Origin: Erysipelotrichaceae bacterium
Lineage (GTDB): Bacteria > Bacillota_I > Bacilli_A > Erysipelotrichales > Erysipelotrichaceae
Assembly: GCA_022772735.1 (NCBI GenBank)
Contig: JALEZD010000006.1
Location: forward strand, 1-62,979
DNA: 62,979 nucleotides
Direction of reading: 5' to 3'
Translations under genes and position numbers: made by a program
In this document: positions 32,513 through 41,911 of the stretch, in pieces
How positions within the stretch are numbered: position 1 is the first letter of the stretch
Layout of the letters: every line of letters begins with the position of its first letter
Notes under the pieces: model-generated
Told to the model about the DNA's origin: nothing
Database searches by the model: none
What the model saw: the letters and a program-made list of their open reading frames with translations, nothing else

Positions 32513-34684
32513 ATGAAAAGAAGAAAAAACAATATAGTCTTATTAATATTTATATCAACATTAGTAGTAATGATAATGTTAGCTGCTAATGTTTTTTTAG
32601 TATCTGTAAATAAAATACATTTAAGAAGTAAAACTAATCTGAAAGACTATGCAAACTCTGCAAATACACATACAGAAATCATCAAAGCAAATAGAGGATA
32701 TATATATGATAGAAGCGGCAATATAATTGCTCAAGATAATAGAACCTATAACATATATGCGATACTAGATTCTTCTAGACCAAGCATAAAAGGGGTTGTT
32801 TCATATGTCTCAGATCCAGAATATACTGCACAAGTTTTATCAGATATTTTAAAAATGGATTATCAAACATGTCTAAATTATTTAACAAAAGATGTATATC
32901 AAACAGAACTTGGGACTGCTGGAAGAAATTTATCAAAAGAAACAAAAGATTTAATTGATAGTTATAAACTGCCTGGAATAGAATTTACATCATCTGTAAA
33001 AAGATCATATCCACTAGGAGTTTTTGCACCATATATAATAGGATTCGCTCAATCTGATGAAGGTGGTAGTACAATTGGTAAAATGGGTGCCGAATTATAT
33101 CTTGATGAATATTTAAGAGGACAAGATGGTTCAAGAGTGTATCAAGCAGATAAAAACGGATATATATTACCTGGGATGAGAGAAAATATTACAAGTGCAA
33201 TAAATGGTAAAAATGTTTATTTAACATTAGATAAAGAGGTACAAGAATCTTTAGAACAAGCGTTTTTAATGACAAAATCACAATTTAATGCAGACAGGAT
33301 ATGGGGTTCTGTGATGGAAATTAAAACAGGAAAGATTATTGCTTGGGGACAATATCCATCTTTTGATCCAAATACACTAAATATAACTGATTATAATAAT
33401 TATGGTGCACAACTTCCATTTGAACCTGGTTCAACTTTAAAAACATTTGTATGGGCAGCAGCAATGAATGAAGGATTGTATGAAAATTTACCTGAAGTAT
33501 ATAGTGGGCCATTTTGTTATAGTGCTAAAAATAGAAATCCATATCGAGTTGAAGGGAAAGGACTTGGTTGCATTACAAATGCTGGCTATAAAAATTATGG
33601 ATGGACAAATTATGATTATGGATTAATTTATTCTTCAAATACTATAACAGCTTCTTTAGAAACAGAAATAATAACTCCAGATATTTATTTAGATTATTTA
33701 GGTAAATTCGGATTTTTTAACCCTGTAAATACAGATGGAATGCGTGAAGAAACGGGTGTTTTAAACTTTACATGGCCATCAGATAAATTGGCTCTTTCAT
33801 ATGGACAAGGTTCAACTGTAACAATGCTTCAAATGTTGCAAGCGTATAGTGCTGTTTTTTCAGATGGAACAATGGTAAAACCATATTTTGTAGATTCTAT
33901 TAGAGATCCTTTAAACAATGATGTGATTTATAAAGCTGAAACAACAGTTGTTGGGAATCCTATCAGTGCAGATACCGCAAAAAGACTGCAAGAGTTACTT
34001 AGTAGAGTAGTTAATGACGATGATGGGACTGCAAAATATTACAGAATTCCTGAAACCACAATTATTGGTAAAACAGGAACAACTCAATTAGCTGTGTCTG
34101 GTAGCTATAAATCAGGAAAAACAATTGTTTCACTAATGTCTGCAATGCCAAAAGATGATCCAAAATATATGATTTACTACTGCTTTGAAGCAGATTATAA
34201 CAAAAATGCACATTATCATACTGAAGCAATTTCTTCTTTTTTAAGAAAAGTTGCAATGAGATTTAATATCACTGACAATATCACAAATAATGTTGAACAA
34301 ACTGAAGAAGTTGTTAGTGAGAAAAAAGAAATAAATACTTATGATATGGTAAATTTAACAAATCACTCATTAGATTATGCAAAAAATAAACTCAATGAAT
34401 TAGGTGTGGATATTATTGTTTTAGGTGATGGCGATAGAGTTATTGATCAATATCCGAATGAAAATTCTGTTGTCTCAACAAATCAAAAAGTATTTTTACT
34501 TACTAGTTCTTCTGGATTTTTGATGCCTAATATGACAGGGTGGACAAGAAAAGATGTTGTTGGTTTTTGGGATGTAAGTGATGTTGGGTTAAAAATTACT
34601 GGATTTGGAAAGGTTGTTGCACAAAGTGTGATTGAAAATACTTACATTTCTAAAGGAACAGAAATTGAGGTTGTATTGGAATAA
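32513..34684 (+). CDS. Class B penicillin-binding protein with PASTA domains (FtsI/PBP2x-like)
   Basis: A septal peptidoglycan transpeptidase of 723 residues. N-terminal membrane helix (about 8-30), PBP dimerisation domain starting ANRGYIYDRSGN, and a transpeptidase domain with SxxK at Ser 307 (PGSTLK), SxN at 374-376 and KTG at 520-522 (GKTGTTQ). Two C-terminal PASTA domains follow (about 605-660 and 665-723), as in PBP2x, which may sense wall fragments. Two bases separate it from ftsL. Confidence 0.95.
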   Translation: MKRRKNNIVLLIFISTLVVMIMLAANVFLVSVNKIHLRSKTNLKDYANSANTHTEIIKANRGYIYDRSGNIIAQDNRTYNIYAILDSSRPSIKGVVSYVSDPEYTAQVLSDILKMDYQTCLNYLTKDVYQTELGTAGRNLSKETKDLIDSYKLPGIEFTSSVKRSYPLGVFAPYIIGFAQSDEGGSTIGKMGAELYLDEYLRGQDGSRVYQADKNGYILPGMRENITSAINGKNVYLTLDKEVQESLEQAFLMTKSQFNADRIWGSVMEIKTGKIIAWGQYPSFDPNTLNITDYNNYGAQLPFEPGSTLKTFVWAAAMNEGLYENLPEVYSGPFCYSAKNRNPYRVEGKGLGCITNAGYKNYGWTNYDYGLIYSSNTITASLETEIITPDIYLDYLGKFGFFNPVNTDGMREETGVLNFTWPSDKLALSYGQGSTVTMLQMLQAYSAVFSDGTMVKPYFVDSIRDPLNNDVIYKAETTVVGNPISADTAKRLQELLSRVVNDDDGTAKYYRIPETTIIGKTGTTQLAVSGSYKSGKTIVSLMSAMPKDDPKYMIYYCFEADYNKNAHYHTEAISSFLRKVAMRFNITDNITNNVEQTEEVVSEKKEINTYDMVNLTNHSLDYAKNKLNELGVDIIVLGDGDRVIDQYPNENSVVSTNQKVFLLTSSSGFLMPNMTGWTRKDVVGFWDVSDVGLKITGFGKVVAQSVIENTYISKGTEIEVVLE

Positions 34685-34691
34685 GTTGTGT

Positions 34692-34697
34692 TATAAT
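34692..34697 (+). promoter_or_regulatory. Extended -10 before mraY
   Basis: TGtTATAAT lies ten bases after the PBP stop and about 29 bases before the mraY ATG, with a poor -35. It may give mraY extra transcription in addition to readthrough. Confidence 0.4.
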
Positions 34698-34725
34698 TGT
34701 TTAGCATCTAAGGGAGATAGAGTTT

Positions 34726-35682
34726 ATGTATATAAATGTGGTTATTGCAGGACTAGTAAGTTTATTATTAGTTTTAGTATTAATGCCAATTTTAATTAAG
34801 TTTTTAAAGTCATTAAGCGTTAATCAAAGTGTTAATCAATATGCACTTGAACAATATAAAACAAAAGAAAAAACTCCAATAATGGGAGGGATACTTTTTG
34901 TGATTGTTCCTATACTTATTACTTTTATTTTTGTTGGTATAAGCAACATTGGTATATTTATAGTTATGTTATCATTTTTTGGGTATAGTATTATTGGTTT
35001 TATCGATGATTATTTAATATTTTCAAGAAGTAATAACAATGGATTAAGTGCTAGAAATAAATTTTTGCTACAGTTATTGCTTGCAATTGTGTTTTTTGTT
35101 TTATATAAAAGCTATGTTGATTTATCTATCTTTATCCCTATTTTAAAAATTAATGTTAATATTTCTTATTTTTATATAGTGTTAATATTTTTTATGCTTA
35201 CAGGATCTTCTAATGCTGTTAATTTAACTGATGGTATGGATGGTTTGGCTGGCGGTTGTATGGTTATAGCTTTAATTCCGTATTTGGTATTTTCAATAAT
35301 AGATAAAAATTATCAGTTATCAATTTTCATTTCTAGCTTAATTGGGGCGCTTATAGGATATTTAAAGTTTAATATTTCACCTGCAAAAATATATATGGGT
35401 GACACAGGTTCTTTAGCTTTAGGAGCTGTTTTAGCAGCTATATCAATAGTTATGAAAAAAGAGGTTTTATTAATAATTATAGGTGGGGTATTTGTTTGGG
35501 AAACCCTGTGTGTAATTATTCAAATTGGTTCTGTTAAACTTAGAGGTAAAAGAGTTTTTAAATATACACCAATTCATTATAGTTTTGTTTTAGATGGAGT
35601 AAGTGAGAAAAGAGTTGTAAAATCATTTTGGATTTTAGCATCAATATTTTCTTTTTTAGGACTTTTTATAGGACTAATCTAA
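34726..35682 (+). CDS. mraY: Phospho-MurNAc-pentapeptide translocase
   Basis: Transfers phospho-MurNAc-pentapeptide to undecaprenyl phosphate, giving lipid I. The 318-residue polytopic enzyme has KTPIMGGILFV near residue 48, GFIDDYLIFSRSNNNGLSAR near 92 with the Asp pair, NAVNLTDGMDGLAGG near 165 and MGDTGSLALGA near 225. The HHH-type cytoplasmic loop appears as TPIHYSFVLDGVSE. Complete. Confidence 0.96.
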   Translation: MYINVVIAGLVSLLLVLVLMPILIKFLKSLSVNQSVNQYALEQYKTKEKTPIMGGILFVIVPILITFIFVGISNIGIFIVMLSFFGYSIIGFIDDYLIFSRSNNNGLSARNKFLLQLLLAIVFFVLYKSYVDLSIFIPILKINVNISYFYIVLIFFMLTGSSNAVNLTDGMDGLAGGCMVIALIPYLVFSIIDKNYQLSIFISSLIGALIGYLKFNISPAKIYMGDTGSLALGAVLAAISIVMKKEVLLIIIGGVFVWETLCVIIQIGSVKLRGKRVFKYTPIHYSFVLDGVSEKRVVKSFWILASIFSFLGLFIGLI

Positions 35683-35734
35683 TTTACTAATATTAAAAAT
35701 TTATATATAATTATTTAGTATGTTTGGAGGCACT

Positions 35735-36010
35735 ATGGACACTTATATACAAATGGCTATGGTAATAAAGCTCTCTATACTTAGAAGAAACAGTAATCCT
35801 AATTTCACATATGAGCATATTGAAAATGTTATGTATAAAGAAATTTGGAAAAATAAAAAACCTTCATTAATAAATGAAGCAATTAATGATATTATGAAAT
35901 TAACTGCTGAACAAATTGTTATGTTTTTGTCTAAACAAGCAATAATTGAAGGGAAATCTAAGAGGATTGATGAGTTTACAGATTTATTAGGAGGCAAAGA
36001 GAATGGATAA
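35735..36010 (+). CDS. ComN-like post-transcriptional regulator family protein
   Basis: A 91-residue helical protein matching the ComN/YrzD family outline: an early YEHIENVMYKEIWKN segment, then INEAINDIMKLTAEQIVMFLSKQAI. In Bacillus subtilis comN lies next to secDF, and the same neighbour is found here (overlap of eight bases with secDF), which supports the call. ComN in Bacillus acts on comE mRNA; no competence gene is seen here, so the role is open. Start ATG 35735 after TTGGAGG. Confidence 0.75.
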   Translation: MDTYIQMAMVIKLSILRRNSNPNFTYEHIENVMYKEIWKNKKPSLINEAINDIMKLTAEQIVMFLSKQAIIEGKSKRIDEFTDLLGGKENG

Positions 36011-38297
36011 AAAGAAAAATAAAGGGAGTTTATATTTATTCTTTTTAGTGGTTGCGATTATTTTTGGTGTTGTTTTAACCACATATAAGGGGATTTTAAA
36101 TAATATAACTCTTGGTCTTGATTTAAAAGGTGGATTTGAAATTTTATATGAAGTTACACCACTTAATGAAGAATCAACTCTAGATATGAGTGCTGTTGCG
36201 AATAGCGTTAGAAAAAGAGTTGATGTTTTGGGTGTTAGTGAACCACAAATTGTAATTGAAGGTGAAGATAGAATTCGTGTTCAACTTGCAGGTGTTAGTA
36301 ACCCTGATAGTGCAAGAAATATTTTAGGAACAACTGCGAATTTATCATTTAGAGATGTAGATAATAATTTGTTGTCAGATGCTAGTATTATACAAGAAGG
36401 TGGAGCTAGTTTATCTTATGATGAAAATGGTAGACCAATTGTATCTTTGAAAATTAAAGATCAAGCAAAATTTGCTGAAATAACTAGAACTGTATCTCAA
36501 AAACCAGTTGGACAAAATATTATGATTATATGGCTTGATTTTGAAGAAGGTGACACATATGTTGCTGAATCTCAAAAAGCAGCTATTGGACAAGAAACAA
36601 AATATATTAGTGCTGCAAGTGTAAATTCTGAAATTTCAGGTGATTGTATAATAAGTGGTAATTTTAGCGAAGTTGAAGCAAGAACTCTTGCTGGACTTAT
36701 TAATTCTGGTAGTTTACCTGTAAAAATGACAGAAATTTCAAGTAATGTAGTCAGTGCTGATTTTGGGGTTGACGCATTAAATGAAACTGCTATTGCAGGT
36801 GTTGTAGGTTCATTACTTGTATTTGCATTTATGATATTTATGTATAGACTTCCAGGTATTGTCTCTAGCATTATGCTTGTTGTATATATATATGCAGTAT
36901 TCTTAATTTATTCTCTGATGGGTGCAGTATTTACTCTTCCAGGTATTGCAGCACTTGTTCTTGGAATAGGTATGACAGTAGATGCCAATATTATAACTTT
37001 TGAAAGAATTAAGGATGAACTTTATAAAGGAAGAAGTATACCAAATGCAGTTGCTGAAGGTGAAAAAATGTCTTTTGCAACTATATTTGATGCTCAATTT
37101 ACAACTCTTTTAGCCGGGTTAATCATGTATATGTTTGGTAATGGCTCAGTAAAAGGTTTTGCAACAATGCTTATGATTACTGTGCTTTGTACATTATTAT
37201 TAAATGTTGGGGTTTCTAGATTTTTATTAAATTTAATAATGAAGTCAAATATTGCTGATGATAAATATTCTTGGTTTAATGTTAAAAAGAGCAATATTCC
37301 AAATATAAGTAAGAATGAAGAACAATTTTATTTTGGACCATTAAAAAAATATGATTATATTGGAATAAGTAAAAAATATAGTAAATTTGTTATAGGTTTA
37401 TGTGTATTGATTGTGCTTGTTTCTGGATTTAATTTTATAAATAAAAAAGGCTTTGTCAATTTGGGGATAGATTTTTCTAGTGGAACAAAGTTAACTATTA
37501 TTTCTGATGAGACAATAAATGTAAAAGATGTTGAAAAAACAATGTCTGATTTAGGATATTCATCAGGATTTAAATATCAAACATCAGGGGAAAATACAGT
37601 TTATGCAATAACTAGTTCTGCATTAAGTGTTGAACAACTTTCAACAATAAAGGCTGAATTCACTAAAATATATGGATTAGAACCTGGTGATAATGTTGTT
37701 ACACCTACAGTTGGTAGAGATTTAGTTAGAAATGCAGTTTTATTATCACTTCTTGCATGGCTAGCAATGATGGCATACATAACTGTTAGATTTAAATGGG
37801 ATTATGCAATTAGTTGCATTGTTGCTTTATTACATGATGTATTTATTGTTTTAGGAATATTTGCTTTATTTAGACTTGAAGTTAATACAGAATTGATTTC
37901 AGTTATTCTTGCGATTATTGGATATTCTATTAACAACTCAATTGTTGTTTTTGATAGAATTAGAGAAACGCTTAATGATTATAATGGTCCATTAAATAAA
38001 GATGTTTATATAAAACTTATTAATGATGCAAATGATCATACAGCAATTAGATCAATATATAGTTCAATTACAACAATATTGCCAATCATCGTTTTACTTG
38101 CGATAGGTTCATCTGCAATATTTACATTCACTTTTGCAATGTTTATTGGATTAATTGCCGGAACTTTATCAAGTATGTTTATTGCACCATACATATGGTA
38201 TTTGATAAGAATTAACTCAAAATCAAAACCAAAGAAAACAAAAAAAGTATATAAAGAAGATTTAGATGAATATACTATAAAAGGTATTAACGCATAA
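36003..38297 (+). CDS. secDF: Fused SecD-SecF protein export subunit
   Basis: A 764-residue fusion of SecD and SecF, which use the ion gradient to help Sec-dependent export. The SecD half shows LGLDLKGGFEILYEV near residue 37 and VLGIGMTVDANIITFERIKDE near 320; the SecF half shows LGIDFSSGTKLTI near 488 and IIGYSINNSIVVFDRIRE near 640. Twelve membrane helices are expected. The same fused form occurs in Bacillus. Start ATG after GGAGG within the ComN-like gene end. Confidence 0.95.
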   Translation: MDKKKNKGSLYLFFLVVAIIFGVVLTTYKGILNNITLGLDLKGGFEILYEVTPLNEESTLDMSAVANSVRKRVDVLGVSEPQIVIEGEDRIRVQLAGVSNPDSARNILGTTANLSFRDVDNNLLSDASIIQEGGASLSYDENGRPIVSLKIKDQAKFAEITRTVSQKPVGQNIMIIWLDFEEGDTYVAESQKAAIGQETKYISAASVNSEISGDCIISGNFSEVEARTLAGLINSGSLPVKMTEISSNVVSADFGVDALNETAIAGVVGSLLVFAFMIFMYRLPGIVSSIMLVVYIYAVFLIYSLMGAVFTLPGIAALVLGIGMTVDANIITFERIKDELYKGRSIPNAVAEGEKMSFATIFDAQFTTLLAGLIMYMFGNGSVKGFATMLMITVLCTLLLNVGVSRFLLNLIMKSNIADDKYSWFNVKKSNIPNISKNEEQFYFGPLKKYDYIGISKKYSKFVIGLCVLIVLVSGFNFINKKGFVNLGIDFSSGTKLTIISDETINVKDVEKTMSDLGYSSGFKYQTSGENTVYAITSSALSVEQLSTIKAEFTKIYGLEPGDNVVTPTVGRDLVRNAVLLSLLAWLAMMAYITVRFKWDYAISCIVALLHDVFIVLGIFALFRLEVNTELISVILAIIGYSINNSIVVFDRIRETLNDYNGPLNKDVYIKLINDANDHTAIRSIYSSITTILPIIVLLAIGSSAIFTFTFAMFIGLIAGTLSSMFIAPYIWYLIRINSKSKPKKTKKVYKEDLDEYTIKGINA

Positions 38298-38325
38298 AGA
38301 AGCTAAGGCTTCTTTTTGTTTTTGA
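38298..38325 (+). terminator. secDF terminator
   Basis: Stem AGAAGC/GCTTCT with a TAAG loop, followed by TTTTTGTTTTT. Confidence 0.8.
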
Positions 38326-38335
38326 TATACTGAAA

Positions 38336-38349
38336 TTTCACTTGTGAAA
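38336..38349. promoter_or_regulatory. 14-bp palindrome upstream of pfl promoter
   Basis: TTTCAC-TT-GTGAAA is a perfect palindrome 41 bases upstream of the pfl -35 box. Half-sites of this type (TTGTGAA/TTCACAA) resemble Rex or CRP/FNR-family operators, although the spacing is tighter than the Rex consensus. The pfl -35 box itself is TTCACA. Confidence 0.4.
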
Positions 38350-38390
38350 AAAAGTAAAAAAATAATTAGTAAACTAGTTAAGCATTTTAA

Positions 38391-38419
38391 TTCACATATT
38401 AAAAATGTCGTGCTATAAT
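38391..38419 (+). promoter_or_regulatory. pfl operon promoter
   Basis: TTCACA (38391-38396), a 17-base spacer and TATAAT (38414-38419) with an extended TGC before it. It drives the four-gene pflA-thioredoxin-pflB-glycyl radical operon. Confidence 0.75.
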
Positions 38420-38437
38420 TCATAAGGAGGTTGAGAT

Positions 38438-39172
38438 ATGGCATTCATTCATTCATTTGAAAGCTTTGGCACAGTGGATGGTCCTGGTGTAAGATTTGTT
38501 GTTTTTACTCAAGGGTGTCCTATGCGTTGTAAATATTGTCATAACCCTGATACATGGAAATTTAGTGAAGGAAAACAATATAGTGCGCAAGAAGTAAGAA
38601 CACAAATTTTAAAATATAAAAACTATATTAAAAAAGGTGGAGTTACAGTAAGTGGTGGAGAGCCACTAGCTCAAATAGATTTTTTGATTGAACTATTTAC
38701 TTTACTTAAAGAGGATGGAATACATACATGCGTTGATACATCTGGAGTAATGTTTGATAAAAACAATTTAAAACTAGTTGAGAAATACGACAAATTATTA
38801 AAATTAACTGACTTATTTATAGTAGATATTAAACATATAGATAGAGAAGCTCACCTTGATTTAACAGCTCAACCAATTGATAGGCCCCAAGATTTTATTA
38901 AATACTTAAGTGATAATAAAAAAGATATGTGGATAAGAGTTGTTCTTGTAGATGGATATACCAATGATGAAGGAGTTTTAAGAAGAATTAGAAGTTTTAT
39001 TGATACATTAAGCAATGTGTTAAGGGTAGAAGTGTTACCATATCATTCTATGGGAACAGTTAAATATGAAAAAATGAATATAGATTATCCATTTAAAGGT
39101 ATGGAAAGACCAAGTAAAGAATCTATAGATAAAGCAAAAGAAATATTAGGAGCATTTGATTATGTTAAATAA
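38438..39172 (+). CDS. pflA: Pyruvate formate-lyase activating enzyme
   Basis: A radical-SAM enzyme that installs the glycyl radical on pyruvate formate-lyase. The 244-residue protein has CPMRCKYCHNPDTW near residue 27 (the CxxxCxxC cluster), GGVTVSGGEPLAQ near 68 and the EVLPYHSMG motif near 200. The start ATG has AAGGAGG upstream. It precedes the lyase genes, opposite to the common pflB-pflA order. Its substrate glycine is on the separate 77-residue protein encoded at the operon end. Confidence 0.95.
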   Translation: MAFIHSFESFGTVDGPGVRFVVFTQGCPMRCKYCHNPDTWKFSEGKQYSAQEVRTQILKYKNYIKKGGVTVSGGEPLAQIDFLIELFTLLKEDGIHTCVDTSGVMFDKNNLKLVEKYDKLLKLTDLFIVDIKHIDREAHLDLTAQPIDRPQDFIKYLSDNKKDMWIRVVLVDGYTNDEGVLRRIRSFIDTLSNVLRVEVLPYHSMGTVKYEKMNIDYPFKGMERPSKESIDKAKEILGAFDYVK

Positions 39173-39470
39173 TATAAATTACAAAGATATTATCAAAGAT
39201 GATAAAGTTATGATTTTAGTTTCAGGTGAGGGTTGTGCAAATTGTATAACAATGTTGCCAACTGTGAACAATATAGTTGAAAAGTATCCTCAGATTATGC
39301 TACATATAATAGAGGTTGATGAAGATACTCAAGAATTAATAGAAGAGTATAACATTGAAAAAGTACCTTCAGTATTATTGTTTGAAAATGGTAGCCTACT
39401 TGCAAAAATAAGTGGTTATCAGCCTGATGAAATATTCGAGTTATACGTTAAAGATAAATTTAAGCTATAG
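39162..39470 (+). CDS. Thioredoxin-like protein in pfl operon
   Basis: A 102-residue thioredoxin fold with CxxC in SGEGCANCITMLP (CANC in place of CGPC), the cis-proline in EKVPSVLLFENG and the ending KISGYQPDEIF. Start ATG 39162, nine bases after AGGAG and overlapping the pflA end by 11 bases; a TTG two codons upstream is less likely. No signal peptide, so it is cytoplasmic. A redox protein wedged between the activase and the lyase body is unusual and suggests a role in reducing, protecting or repairing the enzyme. The role is inferred from position only. Confidence 0.87.
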   Translation: MLNNINYKDIIKDDKVMILVSGEGCANCITMLPTVNNIVEKYPQIMLHIIEVDEDTQELIEEYNIEKVPSVLLFENGSLLAKISGYQPDEIFELYVKDKFKL

Positions 39471-39482
39471 GAGGAAAATTAA

Positions 39483-41492
39483 ATGCAAGAAAGTTGGAAA
39501 GGATTTGTTGGCGGTAGATGGGATAAGGAAGTCGATGTAAGAGACTTTATACAAAAGAATTATACTGAATATTTAGGTGATGATTCATTCTTAGCTGGGC
39601 CAACAGAAGCAACAAAAGCTCTATGGGCACAAGTAATGGAGCTAAACAAACAGGAAGCTGCTGCAGGAGGAGTATTAGATGCTGATACAAAAGTTGTAAG
39701 TAGACTTACTTCACATGGTCCAGGTTATTTAAACGAAAATTTAGAAAAAATTGTTGGTTTTCAAACTGATAAACCATTTAAAAGAAGTTTGCAACCTTTT
39801 GGTGGAATAAGAATGAGTGCAACTTCTCTTGAAGCATATGGATTTAAATTGGATCCAGAAGTTGAAGAGATTTTTACAAAATATCGTAAAACACATAATC
39901 AAGGGGTATTTGATGCGTATACTCCAGAAATGCGTCTTGCAAGAAAAACAGGTATAATCACTGGGCTTCCTGATGCTTATGGTAGAGGTAGAATTGTTGG
40001 AGATTATAGAAGAGTTGCTTTATATGGAACTGACTTCTTAATTGCTGATAAACAAGCATTATTAGATAAAATTCTTCTTGGAACTATGGATGAAGATAGA
40101 ATTAGGGAAAGAGAAGAAATCTCTGAGCAAATAAGAGCATTAAAAGATTTGGCTAAAATGGCACAAATATATGGAAAAGATATAAGTAAACCTGCTTCAA
40201 ATGCAAGAGAAGCTGTTCAAAACTTATACTTTGGATATTTAGGTGCTGTTAAAGATCAAAATGGTGCTGCAATGTCTTTAGGAAGAACAAGTACTTTCTT
40301 AGATATCTATATTGAAAGAGATTTAAAAGCAGGATTAATCACTGAAGAAGAAGCACAAGAATTAATGGATCATTTTGTAATGAAATTAAGACTTGTTAAA
40401 TTCATGAGAACTCCTGAATATAACGAGTTATTCTCTGGAGATCCAACATGGGTTACTGAGTCTATTGCTGGTATGTCATTGGATGGAAGATCATTAGTTA
40501 CTAAAAACTCATTCCGTGTTTTACATACATTAGTTAACTTAGGACCAGCACCAGAACCAAACTTAACTGTTTTATGGTCAACAAAATTACCTGATAACTT
40601 CAAACGTTTCTGCGCTAAGATTTCAATTGAAACAAGTTCAATTCAATACGAAAATGATGATTTAATGAGAGTTGAAATGGGTGATGATTACTGTATTGCT
40701 TGTTGTGTATCTAGCATGAGAGTTGGTAAAGATATGCAATTCTTTGGTGCTCGTGCAAACCTAGCTAAATGTTTATTGTATGCAATAAATGGTGGTATTG
40801 ACGAAAAACAAAAAATTCAAGTTTCTCCAAGATTTGAACCAATTAAATCTGAGTATTTAAACTATGAAGAAGTTGTTGCAAAATATGACCAAATGATGCA
40901 ATGGTTGGCTGGATTATATGTTAATACATTAAATGTAATACATTATATGCATGATAAATACTCTTATGAAGCTATAGAAATGGCATTACATGATCATAAC
41001 GTAAGACGTTTCTTTGCTACAGGGATTGCAGGACTTTCTGTTGTTGCTGACTCATTATCTGCAATTAAATATGCAAAAGTTAAAACAATCAGAGATGCAG
41101 ATGGAATAGCAATTGATTATGAAATTGAAGGTGATTTCCCTAAATATGGAAATAATGATGATAGAGTTGATTTAATTGCTGCTGATTTAGTTAAAAAGTT
41201 TATGAATATGATTAAGGAACATAAAACATATAGAAATGGTGTTCCTACAATGAGTATCTTAACAATTACATCAAATGTTGTTTATGGTAAGAAGACAGGT
41301 AATACACCTGATGGAAGAAAAGCAGGAGAACCATTAGCTCCAGGTGCAAATCCAATGCATGGTCGTGATACTAACGGTGCTGTTGCTTCATTAGAATCAG
41401 TTGCAAAATTACCTTATGAATATTCAAGAGATGGTATTTCAAATACATTCTCTATTGTTCCTGATGCTTTAGGAAAAGATGACAGTAAATAG
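39483..41492 (+). CDS. pflB: Pyruvate formate-lyase body without glycyl-radical domain
   Basis: Cleaves pyruvate with CoA to acetyl-CoA and formate. The 669-residue protein is PflB over its whole length ([17 protein letters not shown] near 105, [12 protein letters not shown] near 158, catalytic Cys 407-Cys 408 in CIACCVSS). It ends at DALGKDDSK-stop, about 80 residues short of the usual C-terminus. The missing piece, with the radical glycine, is the next gene, in the same reading frame beyond one TAG and a ribosome site. It should be inactive alone. Start ATG after AGGAGG. Confidence 0.95.
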   Translation: MQESWKGFVGGRWDKEVDVRDFIQKNYTEYLGDDSFLAGPTEATKALWAQVMELNKQEAAAGGVLDADTKVVSRLTSHGPGYLNENLEKIVGFQTDKPFKRSLQPFGGIRMSATSLEAYGFKLDPEVEEIFTKYRKTHNQGVFDAYTPEMRLARKTGIITGLPDAYGRGRIVGDYRRVALYGTDFLIADKQALLDKILLGTMDEDRIREREEISEQIRALKDLAKMAQIYGKDISKPASNAREAVQNLYFGYLGAVKDQNGAAMSLGRTSTFLDIYIERDLKAGLITEEEAQELMDHFVMKLRLVKFMRTPEYNELFSGDPTWVTESIAGMSLDGRSLVTKNSFRVLHTLVNLGPAPEPNLTVLWSTKLPDNFKRFCAKISIETSSIQYENDDLMRVEMGDDYCIACCVSSMRVGKDMQFFGARANLAKCLLYAINGGIDEKQKIQVSPRFEPIKSEYLNYEEVVAKYDQMMQWLAGLYVNTLNVIHYMHDKYSYEAIEMALHDHNVRRFFATGIAGLSVVADSLSAIKYAKVKTIRDADGIAIDYEIEGDFPKYGNNDDRVDLIAADLVKKFMNMIKEHKTYRNGVPTMSILTITSNVVYGKKTGNTPDGRKAGEPLAPGANPMHGRDTNGAVASLESVAKLPYEYSRDGISNTFSIVPDALGKDDSK

Positions 41493-41504
41493 GAGGAAAA
41501 TACA

Positions 41505-41738
41505 ATGTCAAATCAAATCGAAAATTTAGTAACACTTATAGATGGCTATGCTCAAAGCGGAGGTCATCACCTAAATGTTAACGTGTTTAATCGTGAAACA
41601 TTATTGGATGCACAAAAACACCCAGAAAAATATCCACAATTAACAATTCGTGTTTCTGGTTATGCAGTTAACTTCAACAAATTAACTAAAGAACAACAAG
41701 ATGATGTAATTGCACGTACAATGCACGAAGCAATGTAG
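41505..41738 (+). CDS. Separate glycyl-radical subunit of pyruvate formate-lyase (GrcA-like)
   Basis: A 77-residue protein equal to the C-terminal domain of PflB, with the radical site RVSGYAVNF (Gly 52) preceded by [16 protein letters not shown] and followed by [18 protein letters not shown]. Escherichia coli GrcA (YfiD) has the same domain as a spare part for damaged PFL, but there full-length PflB also exists. Here the domain is supplied only as a separate protein. Ribosome site TAGGAGG (overlapping the pflB stop codon) lies eight bases before ATG, and both are in the same frame. Confidence 0.93.
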   Translation: MSNQIENLVTLIDGYAQSGGHHLNVNVFNRETLLDAQKHPEKYPQLTIRVSGYAVNFNKLTKEQQDDVIARTMHEAM

Positions 41739-41761
41739 TTATAAAGAAAATCGATATTTAT

Positions 41762-41790
41762 GAGCAGAGTTAATCTGCTCTTTTATTTTT
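41762..41790 (+). terminator. pfl operon terminator
   Basis: Stem GAGCAGA/TCTGCTC with a GTTAA loop, followed by TTTTATTTTT. Confidence 0.85.
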
Positions 41791-41911
41791 GTTGCTTTAT
41801 TTTATGGAATTTTGTTTAAAACTAACAAATATAAAAAAATACCAACAAATTACAAGTTGCTTTTAGATATATTATATTAATTTAATATTGTATAATTAAA
41901 AAGGTGATTAT

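Noticed and set aside
41490-41492. TAG between the PFL body and glycyl domain as a recoded codon (readthrough, pyrrolysine) or a sequencing error
   Set aside because: TAG ends other genes here (for example rnfC and ptsI). A good ribosome site overlaps this TAG and an ATG follows at the right distance, so two separate proteins is the simpler reading. An error cannot be fully excluded without reads.
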